This document shows, piece by piece, positions 57,812 through 64,000 of a stretch of DNA of 64,000 nucleotides; the stretch's first letter is position 1; every line of letters starts with the position of its first letter. The translations under genes were made by a program, and so were the position numbers. The notes under the pieces are model-generated. The model saw only the letters and a list, made by a program, of their open reading frames with translations, was not told where the DNA came from and did no database searches. The stretch is from contig NZ_JBFMVT010000002.1 in the NCBI RefSeq assembly GCF_040786275.1, positions 1,798,001-1,862,000 of the forward strand. The letters run 5' to 3'. This DNA comes from Buttiauxella gaviniae. Its GTDB lineage: Bacteria > Pseudomonadota > Gammaproteobacteria > Enterobacterales > Enterobacteriaceae.

Positions 57812-58540
57812 ATGGCAACGCATTTCGCAAGATGGACGATCACCCCAAAATACCCCTTTTCGAGCCGGCTAAATGACGAGTGTCACGCTCACGCCCGGCA
57901 AATGCCAGAGCATCGCCGTTTACGATTTTTAGCCTCGCGCAGTCTGCTGGCTGAGTTACTGCACATGTTGTACGGCATTCAACAACTGCCCACGATTATC
58001 ACCACCGCAGCTGGACGACCGCACTTTGCCGACCCTTCTCTGATGGATTTCAGTATCGCGTATGCTGGAAATAAAGTCGGCGTGCTGGTCACAACCGAAG
58101 GCCGCTGCGGGCTGGATATCGAGATTAACCAATCTTTCGGCAACCTTCCTTCTATCGCTTCAGGGTCAGCGTTTCGCAGCAATGAATCCATCTGGATCAA
58201 CAATCAAAAAAACCCAGGTGAATCCAAAGCTCAACTGCGCACGCTGCATCAAAGCGCGTTTAAATTGACGGGTTGCGAAGAAAGCTTACAGCTTCTGCCA
58301 GGGGCGGGCCGTATTCGCGTTAGCGATCAATCAGAAATTGAAGCAATCAGCGATGTTGAAGGGTTGTTGATATGGGGATGTGTGGTGTCACCTGGCATTG
58401 AAAAACTTAATTTGTGGGAGTTTGAAAGCCCACAAAACTGGCATAGTCTATGGGATGTAAAATCTCGCTATCGCGATCCCAACAGCAGCATCATTCGCTT
58501 AACCAGTATGTCGTCCGAAAAAGCGTTATCCCCACACTGA
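57812..58540 (+). CDS. yieE: Putative phosphopantetheinyl transferase YieE
   Basis: A 242-residue member of the 4'-phosphopantetheinyl transferase superfamily at the place of E. coli yieE. The start at 57812 (MATHFARWTITPKYPF) lies five bases after AAGGAGA; an upstream in-frame ATG is less good. The first motif GLDIEIN (magnesium-binding Asp/Glu) is present and PHFADPSLMDFSIAYAG resembles the substrate-binding strand. The usual W-x-x-K-E-A-x-x-K motif is replaced by SAFKLTGCEES, so activity may be altered. Its target carrier protein is unknown. chrR follows 34 bases later. Confidence 0.82.
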   Translation: MATHFARWTITPKYPFSSRLNDECHAHARQMPEHRRLRFLASRSLLAELLHMLYGIQQLPTIITTAAGRPHFADPSLMDFSIAYAGNKVGVLVTTEGRCGLDIEINQSFGNLPSIASGSAFRSNESIWINNQKNPGESKAQLRTLHQSAFKLTGCEESLQLLPGAGRIRVSDQSEIEAISDVEGLLIWGCVVSPGIEKLNLWEFESPQNWHSLWDVKSRYRDPNSSIIRLTSMSSEKALSPH

Positions 58541-58574
58541 TCTTTCCTGAACGTCCTGACAAAAAGAGGTATTC

Positions 58575-59141
58575 ATGTCCGACACGTTAAAGATAGTCAC
58601 GTTATTAGGTAGCCTTCGCCATGGCTCATTCAACGCTATGGTTGCCCGCACTTTGCCAAAAATCGCACCGGCTGGCCTGAGCATCAAGGCGTTACCGTCG
58701 ATTAAAGACATTCCCCTGTACGACGCCGATATGCAGCAAGAAGAGGGTTTCCCGTCCTCCGTTGAGGCTATTGCGCAGCAAATTCGTGCCGCTGATGGCG
58801 TAGTGATTGTCACACCGGAATATAACTACTCGGTACCTGGCGGCTTAAAGAACGCCATCGACTGGTTGTCTCGATTACCAGAGCAGCCGCTGGCGGGTAA
58901 ACCGGTATTGATTCAAACCAGTTCGATGGGAGCGATTGGCGGGGCACGCTGTCAGTACCACCTGCGCCAGATTTTGGTCTTCCTCGACGCAATGGTGATG
59001 AATAAGCCTGAATTTATGGGCGGCGTGATTCAGAACAAAGTGGATACGCAGACGGGCGAAGTGGTGGATCAAAGTACGCTCGACCATCTGACCGGTCAAC
59101 TGACCGCGTTTGGTGACTATATTCAGCGCGTTAAAAGCTAA
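58575..59141 (+). CDS. chrR: NAD(P)H-dependent FMN reductase ChrR (YieF)
   Basis: A 188-residue flavodoxin-fold reductase, equal in length to E. coli YieF. The FMN phosphate loop is [11 protein letters not shown], and the flavin-contact loop [20 protein letters not shown] is intact. It reduces quinones and chromate by two-electron transfer, limiting oxidative stress. Its stop overlaps that of the convergent ramR by three bases. Confidence 0.95.
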   Translation: MSDTLKIVTLLGSLRHGSFNAMVARTLPKIAPAGLSIKALPSIKDIPLYDADMQQEEGFPSSVEAIAQQIRAADGVVIVTPEYNYSVPGGLKNAIDWLSRLPEQPLAGKPVLIQTSSMGAIGGARCQYHLRQILVFLDAMVMNKPEFMGGVIQNKVDTQTGEVVDQSTLDHLTGQLTAFGDYIQRVKS

Positions 59142-59710
59142 TTTGCTAATGCACGCCACATAGTTTCAAAACCTAACGCCTTAAAATCGCCAGCACGTTC
59201 AGGTTCGCGGCTGGCGAACTCCATCGTTGTTTCTGCCAGTGAAGAAAAAATCGCGTCACTAAATGCACGGTATGGGCCTGACTGAAAAGCCTTTAATATC
59301 GACTGCGAACAGATCTCGTGCAGTTCCGGGAATAACTCAGCCACTTTCTCTTTCGTCGCTTCGCCAATCTTGTCGCTCACGGACAATTGGCGGATCGCGC
59401 GATGCGCCTGCGGATTGCTGATAGCCCAGTCGATGTAACTGTTCCAGATATAACGCGTATATTCTTTGGGATCGTTCAGGGTTCGGTCGATATTAGCCAG
59501 CATCGCCTGGCAAAGGTCTTGTTTTAAAAATAGATAAAGGTCGTTGAGCAATTCATCCTTGGTGGCAAAATAGCGAAACAGAGTCCCTTCAGCGACACCC
59601 GCAGCACGAGCAATCTGCGCCGTAGACGCAACGATCCCGGCCAGGGCAATGGCGATGGTCGCCGCTTCCAGTAACGCTAATTTTTTATCTTCACTCTTCG
59701 GACGAGCCAC
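59138..59710 (-). CDS. ramR: TetR-family repressor RamR
   Basis: A 190-residue TetR regulator. The helix-turn-helix is [23 protein letters not shown] (about 28-50), and the ligand-binding C-terminal domain shows [17 protein letters not shown]. It closely resembles RamR of Salmonella and Klebsiella (about 193 residues), which represses ramA and is released by bile salts and various drugs. The start is GTG at 59710 after AAGAGG. An intact frame with no stop or frameshift is present, so no loss-of-function allele is seen. It is divergent from romA-ramA. Confidence 0.9.
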   Translation of the reverse strand: MARPKSEDKKLALLEAATIAIALAGIVASTAQIARAAGVAEGTLFRYFATKDELLNDLYLFLKQDLCQAMLANIDRTLNDPKEYTRYIWNSYIDWAISNPQAHRAIRQLSVSDKIGEATKEKVAELFPELHEICSQSILKAFQSGPYRAFSDAIFSSLAETTMEFASREPERAGDFKALGFETMWRALAN

Positions 59711-59798
59711 AACGCTTTACCTCTTCCATCCTAAAACCCGAATTGAATCACGTGAACCAGGACACTGCAACGCTGATTGTCAGCCTTTGAAAAGCATC

Positions 59799-59826
59799 TT
59801 GACGCTGGTCACTTCCCATCTATAAT
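59799..59826 (+). promoter_or_regulatory. Promoter of romA-ramA
   Basis: TTGACG, a 16-base spacer and a consensus TATAAT form a strong sigma-70 promoter. The -10 is overlapped by the RamR operator, so RamR would block RNA polymerase directly. Confidence 0.88.
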
Positions 59827-59844
59827 GAGTGCTTACTCACTCAT
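59825..59844. promoter_or_regulatory. RamR operator
   Basis: ATGAGTGCTTACTCACTCAT is a perfect copy of the Salmonella RamR site ATGAGTG-N6-CACTCAT. It begins inside the TATAAT of the romA promoter and lies 115 bases upstream of ramR. Confidence 0.93.
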
Positions 59845-59898
59845 TATCAAGTTTATCAGCATCGGGCCAGTGGATGGAACGACTATGCGGGCCAGGAT

Positions 59899-61014
59899 AT
59901 GAAACGTCTCTCCTTATGCACGGTAATAATTATGTTGATTGCAGCAGCAGCCAGTTTACCTTTCGTCCTGAATGCCGGGTTTGGTCAGGCTCCGCAAGGG
60001 GAAGGTCTAAGTTTAGTCGAACGCTCGCCAAACTATGTTGATGGGCTGTTCCGCAACCAGGTTCCCACGCTTGGCTATACCGGGCAGAAAAGTAAACTGG
60101 CGGCCTGGTGGGGGTTTTTAACCACACGCACTGAAAATGCACGCCCGCAGCAGCCATTGCCGTTGGTCAAAACCGATCTGGCTAGTTTGCCCCTGGGGCA
60201 GGACACAATGGTATGGCTCGGCCACTCCTCGTGGTATATCCAGCTCGCCGGAAAACGCATTCTGATTGATCCGGTATTCAGTAATTACGCCGCCCCCTTT
60301 TCGTTTCTGAATAAAGCCTTTCCAGGGGATTACCCATGGAAAGCGGAATCGATGCCTGAGATCGATCTGCTAATTATTTCCCACGACCATTACGATCATC
60401 TGGATTACGCCACCATAAAAGCGCTGAAACCCAAAATTCGCCAGGTGATCACACCGCTTGGGGTTGGTTCCCACCTGCGCTACTGGGGCATAAATAGCGA
60501 CATCATTCATGAAAAGGACTGGAATCAGGCGGTAAAAATATCGAACGAGCTGACCGTTCACGTTTTACCTGCACGCCATTTTTCAGGCCGCAGCCTGAAA
60601 AGCAATCAGACGTTATGGGCGAGTTTTATGTTCGTAACGGATAGCCAGAAAATCTATTACAGCGGCGACACCGGCTACGGGCCTCATTTCAAAGCGATTG
60701 GCGAACAGTTTGGTTCGGTGGACGTAGCCATTATGGAAAACGGCCAGTACGACGAGGACTGGAGCAATATTCATATGATGCCGAATGAGACAGCTCGGGC
60801 AGCCGTTGAGCTTAATGCTCGCGCCATATTACCGGGCCATGCGGGTCGCTTTGTTCTGGCAAAACATACCTGGGATGCGCCGTACAAAAGCCTGGCGCAG
60901 GCCAGCGAAGGGAAAAACTTTCGTCTGTTAACGCCAAAACAGGGCGAGCCTGTTTGGGTAAATGACAGCACGCAGCAATTTAGCGCCTGGTGGGAATCCA
61001 CCAGTGCCATGTAA
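59899..61014 (+). CDS. romA: RomA, metallo-beta-lactamase-fold membrane-anchored hydrolase
   Basis: A 371-residue protein with an N-terminal signal or anchor (LSLCTVIIMLIAAAASLPFV) and a metallo-beta-lactamase fold of the NAPE-PLD/UlaG type. The metal-binding motif is SHDHYDHLD (near residue 160), with further ligands in PARHFSGRS, YSGDTGYG and LPGHAGRF. Its substrate is not known; it is not a proven drug resistance enzyme. It sits between the RamR operator and ramA, as in Klebsiella and Enterobacter, and is probably co-transcribed with ramA (21-base gap). Confidence 0.88.
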   Translation: MKRLSLCTVIIMLIAAAASLPFVLNAGFGQAPQGEGLSLVERSPNYVDGLFRNQVPTLGYTGQKSKLAAWWGFLTTRTENARPQQPLPLVKTDLASLPLGQDTMVWLGHSSWYIQLAGKRILIDPVFSNYAAPFSFLNKAFPGDYPWKAESMPEIDLLIISHDHYDHLDYATIKALKPKIRQVITPLGVGSHLRYWGINSDIIHEKDWNQAVKISNELTVHVLPARHFSGRSLKSNQTLWASFMFVTDSQKIYYSGDTGYGPHFKAIGEQFGSVDVAIMENGQYDEDWSNIHMMPNETARAAVELNARAILPGHAGRFVLAKHTWDAPYKSLAQASEGKNFRLLTPKQGEPVWVNDSTQQFSAWWESTSAM

Positions 61015-61035
61015 GCGAAACGCGCAGGGGGCTAA

Positions 61036-61368
61036 ATGACAATTTCCGCTCAGGTTATCGACACGATTGTTCAGTGGATTGACGATAATTTGCATCAACC
61101 ATTACGCATTGATGATATTGCCGATCATGCGGGTTATTCGAAGTGGCATTTACAGCGATTGTTTATGCAGTACAAAGGCGAGAGTCTGGGGAAGTATATT
61201 CGCGACCGAAAACTGCTGCTGGCGGCACGCGATCTGCGCGATACCGATAACAAGGTTTACGATATTAGCCTGAAGTATGGATTTGATTCGCAGCAGACGT
61301 TTACGCGGATCTTTACGCGAACGTTTCATCAGCCGCCGGGCAGGTATCGCCGGGAGAATCACACGTAG
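61036..61368 (+). CDS. ramA: AraC-family multidrug resistance activator RamA
   Basis: A 110-residue regulator made only of the two AraC helix-turn-helix units: LRIDDIADHAGYSKWHLQRL and DISLKYGFDSQQTFTRIF. It belongs with MarA, SoxS and Rob and matches RamA (about 113 residues) of Klebsiella, Enterobacter and Salmonella. RamA raises acrAB-tolC and micF expression and lowers porin levels. Control is by RamR at the operator upstream of romA and by Lon in relatives. CAGGGGGCTAA precedes the start. E. coli K-12 lacks the gene. Confidence 0.94.
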   Translation: MTISAQVIDTIVQWIDDNLHQPLRIDDIADHAGYSKWHLQRLFMQYKGESLGKYIRDRKLLLAARDLRDTDNKVYDISLKYGFDSQQTFTRIFTRTFHQPPGRYRRENHT

Positions 61369-61443
61369 GTCGGATTAGCGCAGCGACATCCGACAAAACA
61401 GGCATAAATTAGGGTGGATGTCGCTTACGCTAATCCACCCTGT
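61366..61443. repeat. REP/BIME pair after ramA
   Basis: GTCGGATTAGCGCAGCGACA with TCCGAC, and GGGTGGATGTCGCTTACGCT with AATCCACCC, are two REP-like hairpins. The first begins at the ramA stop codon. They fill the convergent gap between ramA and adeP. Confidence 0.8.
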
Positions 61444-61451
61444 AAAACCTG

Positions 61452-62789
61452 TTAGTGTGCGTCGATAAACACGATTTTAAGCACGAACAGCAGCGCCACA
61501 ACAATCACGCATGGGCTGATTTCACGCCAGCGGCCGGTACCCAACTTCATCACGCAATAAGAGATAAAGCCAAGCGCGATACCTTCGGTGATGGAGAAGC
61601 TAAATGGCATCATCACCGCAGTAATGAACGCAGGAACCGCTTCAGTAAGGTCGTCCCACTTCACACGCGAAAGGCTGGATGTCATCAACACGCCAACGTA
61701 AATCAGTGCGCCTGCGGCTGCATATGCCGGCACCATGCCCGCCAGCGGTGACAGGAAGATAACCAGCAGGAACAGCAGACCCACGATAACCGCAGTCAGG
61801 CCTGTACGCCCACCTACAGAGACGCCTGAAGAACTTTCGATATACGCGGTAACCGATGAAGTGCCGATAAATGCACCCGCAACGGAAGAGACGCTATCCA
61901 CGTACAGCGCCTGCTTCATGCGTGGGAATTTACCTTTTTCGTCGGCCAGACCCGCTTTATCTGTCACCCCAATCAGCGTGCCGGATGAGTCAAACAGGTT
62001 AACCAGCATAAAGGAGAAGATAACGCCTGCCAGCCCGATGTTCAGCGAACCGGCTAAATCAACCTGGCCCACAACGGAAAGCACGCTTGGTGGCGCGGAA
62101 ACAATACCGTGGTATTGCACATCGCCCATCATCCAGCCGAGCAGCGTGGTCACCACAATGGACACCAGCACAGCCGCATGAATATTACGTGAAGCCAGAA
62201 TAGCGATGATGAAGAAGCCCAGGGCGCCCAACAGCACGCTGTGCGATGTCAGGTTACCGATGCTCACCAGAGTGTCTTTATTGGCGACGATAATCCCGGC
62301 GTTTTTCAGGCCCATCATACCGATGAACAGACCGATACCGCTGGTAATACCCACGCGCAGGCTCATCGGGATATTGGCAATCATCCAGTAGCGCACGCGG
62401 AAAATGGTCAGCAGCAGCAGGCCCATGGCACCCCAGAAAATGGCGCCCATACCGACTTGCCATGAAATGCCCATCGCCCCAACAACCACAAAGGCGAAGA
62501 ATGCGTTCAGGCCCATTGCCGGAGCCAACGCAACTGGCAAGTTAGCGAAAATACCCATCAGGATGCTACCTAATGCGGCAATCAAACAGGTGGTGACAAA
62601 AACGGCCTGGGTATCCATACCCGCGGCGCCAAGGATCTGCGGGTTGACGAAGACGATATACACCATCGTCAGGAAGGTCGTAAGACCTGCGATCACTTCT
62701 GTGCGTGCCGTGGTGCCGTGTTCGCGCAGTTTAAACACGCGCTCGAGCAGCCCCGGATTCGCGACCGGAGTAGATTGTGGTTGGCTCAT
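61452..62789 (-). CDS. adeP: Adenine permease AdeP (YieG)
   Basis: A 445-residue, about 14-helix purine permease of the AzgA-like NCS2 group, equal in length to E. coli AdeP. It starts MSQPQSTPVANPGLLERVFK. Substrate-site regions include FVVVGAMGISWQVGMGAIFW and the SSGVSVGGRTGLTA loop. It imports adenine with protons. A good PurR box lies about 110 bases upstream, in line with the known purine repression of its E. coli counterpart. Confidence 0.96.
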   Translation of the reverse strand: MSQPQSTPVANPGLLERVFKLREHGTTARTEVIAGLTTFLTMVYIVFVNPQILGAAGMDTQAVFVTTCLIAALGSILMGIFANLPVALAPAMGLNAFFAFVVVGAMGISWQVGMGAIFWGAMGLLLLTIFRVRYWMIANIPMSLRVGITSGIGLFIGMMGLKNAGIIVANKDTLVSIGNLTSHSVLLGALGFFIIAILASRNIHAAVLVSIVVTTLLGWMMGDVQYHGIVSAPPSVLSVVGQVDLAGSLNIGLAGVIFSFMLVNLFDSSGTLIGVTDKAGLADEKGKFPRMKQALYVDSVSSVAGAFIGTSSVTAYIESSSGVSVGGRTGLTAVIVGLLFLLVIFLSPLAGMVPAYAAAGALIYVGVLMTSSLSRVKWDDLTEAVPAFITAVMMPFSFSITEGIALGFISYCVMKLGTGRWREISPCVIVVALLFVLKIVFIDAH

Positions 62790-62895
62790 TTAGTCTTAAT
62801 TCCGAACATTGAGAGGGAAAATCCGTCGCTATCCTATACCAAAAATTACAAAACATGATGAACAACGCAGATTTTTTTTCATTGAATTTTCTTAT

Positions 62896-62911
62896 ACGGC
62901 AACGATTGCGT
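62896..62911. promoter_or_regulatory. Probable PurR box between adeP and yieH
   Basis: ACGGCAACGATTGCGT agrees with the PurR consensus ACGCAAACGTTTGCGT at 13 of 16 positions, with the central ACG core kept. It lies in the divergent spacer, so it could serve adeP, yieH or both. Confidence 0.6.
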
Positions 62912-62970
62912 GCCGCAAAAATTGCGCAAATTGGATAAGATGGTCATTCACTCTTAAATAAGGAAGCGGT

Positions 62971-63636
62971 ATGTCCCGGATAGATGCGGTGTTCTTCGAC
63001 TGCGATGGCACGCTGGTTGATAGTGAGGTGATTTGCTCCAAAGCCTACGTACATATGTTTGCGCAATACGGCATTGAACTTGCGCTTGAGGAGGTTCATA
63101 AGACCTTTAAGGGTATAAAGCTCTACGAGATTATCGACACCATCAATACCCAACACGGAGTGAGCCTGCCAAAAGAGGAGCTGGAACCTGTTTATCGCGC
63201 AGAGGTTTCCCGCTTGTTCGAAAGCGAACTGGTGGAAATAGAGGGTGCAGCAGCGCTCATTGCGCAAATCAAGGTGCCGATGTGTATCGTTTCCAACGGC
63301 CCGGTAAGCAAAATGCAGCACTCGCTGGGAAAAACCGGCATGCTCAACCATTTCCCGGACAAACTGTTTAGCGGCTACGATATTCAGACCTGGAAACCGG
63401 ACCCGGCGATCATGTTTCATGCCGCAGATGCCATGCGCGTGGATGTGAAGAACTGCGTGCTGGTGGATGACTCGATGGCCGGTGCGCAATCCGGTATCGC
63501 CGCAGGAATGGAAGTTTTCTATTTTTGCGCCGACCCGCATAACAAGCCGATTGATCACCCGAAAGTGACGACGTTTACTGACTTAGCGGACTTGCCGGAA
63601 CTGTGGCGTGCGCGCGGCTGGGATATTACTGTTTAA
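62971..63636 (+). CDS. yieH: 6-phosphogluconate phosphatase YieH
   Basis: A 221-residue HAD phosphatase, equal in length to E. coli YieH. HAD motif I is FFDCDGTLVDSE (nucleophile Asp), motif II is CIVSNGP, the lysine is in TWKPDPAIM and motif IV is LVDDSMAGAQSG. The E. coli enzyme acts on 6-phosphogluconate and related compounds. AAGGAAGCGGT precedes the ATG. Confidence 0.95.
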   Translation: MSRIDAVFFDCDGTLVDSEVICSKAYVHMFAQYGIELALEEVHKTFKGIKLYEIIDTINTQHGVSLPKEELEPVYRAEVSRLFESELVEIEGAAALIAQIKVPMCIVSNGPVSKMQHSLGKTGMLNHFPDKLFSGYDIQTWKPDPAIMFHAADAMRVDVKNCVLVDDSMAGAQSGIAAGMEVFYFCADPHNKPIDHPKVTTFTDLADLPELWRARGWDITV

Positions 63637-63643
63637 CGAAAAT

Positions 63644-63668
63644 GGCGGATGGCGCAAGCTTATCCGCC
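63644..63668. repeat. REP unit after yieH
   Basis: GGCGGATGGCGCAAGCTTAT followed by CCGCC forms a REP hairpin in the convergent gap. Confidence 0.7.
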
Positions 63669-63683
63669 CAACAATTGCCGCAC

Positions 63684-64000
63684 TCAGGTGCTCCGACGTA
63701 ACTCAATCTGGTAGCTGAATTGCTCAACGCGCGTTTCATCTAATTCATCATCCCGCTCGTCATTCAATAGATCAATCAGCAACTTACCTGCATCTTTACC
63801 CATTTTTTTATAATCGACACGGACAGACGTTAGCGTCGGGTGTGTTTGATCGCAGCTATCTGACCCGTCGAGACAAGCCACCGCGATATTTCCAGGGATT
63901 TTCAGCAAGCGCCGTTGGCACTCAAACATGATACCCAGCGCAATCTCTTCGTGGCTGCAAATCACGGCATCCAGTTCTGGCTGGCGCAGTAAGATTTCAG
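63684..64000 (-). CDS. LacI-family transcriptional regulator, C-terminal part
   Basis: About 105 C-terminal residues of a gene that runs off the right edge. The visible part starts EILLRQPELDAVICSHEEIA and has the periplasmic-binding-protein-like effector domain of LacI/GalR regulators: ALGIMFECQRRLLKIPGNIA, then the LTSVRVDYKKMGKDA helix and the short C-terminal strand QIELRRST. The DNA-binding domain is outside the window, so neither its operator nor its target can be named. E. coli has cbrB after yieH, so this gene is an accessory difference. Confidence 0.85.
   Translation of the reverse strand, partial: EILLRQPELDAVICSHEEIALGIMFECQRRLLKIPGNIAVACLDGSDSCDQTHPTLTSVRVDYKKMGKDAGKLLIDLLNDERDDELDETRVEQFSYQIELRRST

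Overview
The window is chromosomal DNA of an enterobacterium (family Enterobacteriaceae) related to Enterobacter, Klebsiella and Salmonella. Most genes match E. coli K-12 genes in sequence, order and orientation: dppABCDF, eptB, yhjX, yhjY, tag, yiaC, bisC, yiaD, emrD, yidE, ibpAB, dgoRKADT, yidA, yidB, gyrB-recF-dnaN-dnaA, rpmH-rnpA-yidD-yidC-mnmE, yieE, chrR, adeP and yieH. The type I cellulose operon with bcsD and the ramR-romA-ramA locus are absent from E. coli K-12, so the genome is not Escherichia. I cannot name the genus. Layout. 1-361: 5' end of the c-di-GMP phosphodiesterase gene pdeK. 600-11804: a seven-gene minus-strand cellulose operon, bcsO-bcsQ-bcsA-bcsB-bcsC-bcsD-bcsZ. 12483-18257: the dipeptide ABC transporter operon dppABCDF. 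19000-20092: an unrecognised lipoprotein, a 106-bp direct duplication that includes the 3' end of a tRNA gene, and tRNA-Pro(UGG). 20193-28515: eptB, a stand-alone alarmone-hydrolase-like HD protein, yhjX with a PyrR (YpdB)-type site, yhjY, tag, yiaC and bisC. 28683-31778: yiaD, a small lipoprotein, a complete istR/tisB toxin-antitoxin locus (29-codon toxin gene, LexA box, antisense RNA) and emrD. 31893-35755: a polar amino acid ABC transporter divergent from D-serine dehydratase dsdA. 35805-46908: yidE, small heat-shock genes ibpAB with RNA thermometers, yidQ, yidR, the D-galactonate operon, yidA and yidB. 47035-57529: the gyrB-recF-dnaN-dnaA and rpmH-rnpA-yidD-yidC-mnmE blocks, read away from each other. 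57812-64000: yieE, chrR, ramR, romA-ramA, adeP, yieH and part of a LacI-family regulator. How the genes work together. The bcs operon makes and exports cellulose under c-di-GMP control, and pdeK beside it can lower c-di-GMP. Dpp, the amino acid ABC system, DsdA and Dgo cover peptide, amino acid, D-serine and D-galactonate use. TisB/IstR is an SOS-controlled membrane toxin system. RamR/RamA controls multidrug tolerance and emrD encodes a drug efflux pump. The central block holds replication, ribosome, RNase P, membrane insertion and tRNA modification genes. No phage, insertion sequence, CRISPR array or rRNA was found. The best leads are the tisB/istR locus missed by length-limited gene calling, the Mesh1-like HD protein, the altered tRNA-Pro locus, the position of ramRA, and several unassigned palindromic operator candidates.
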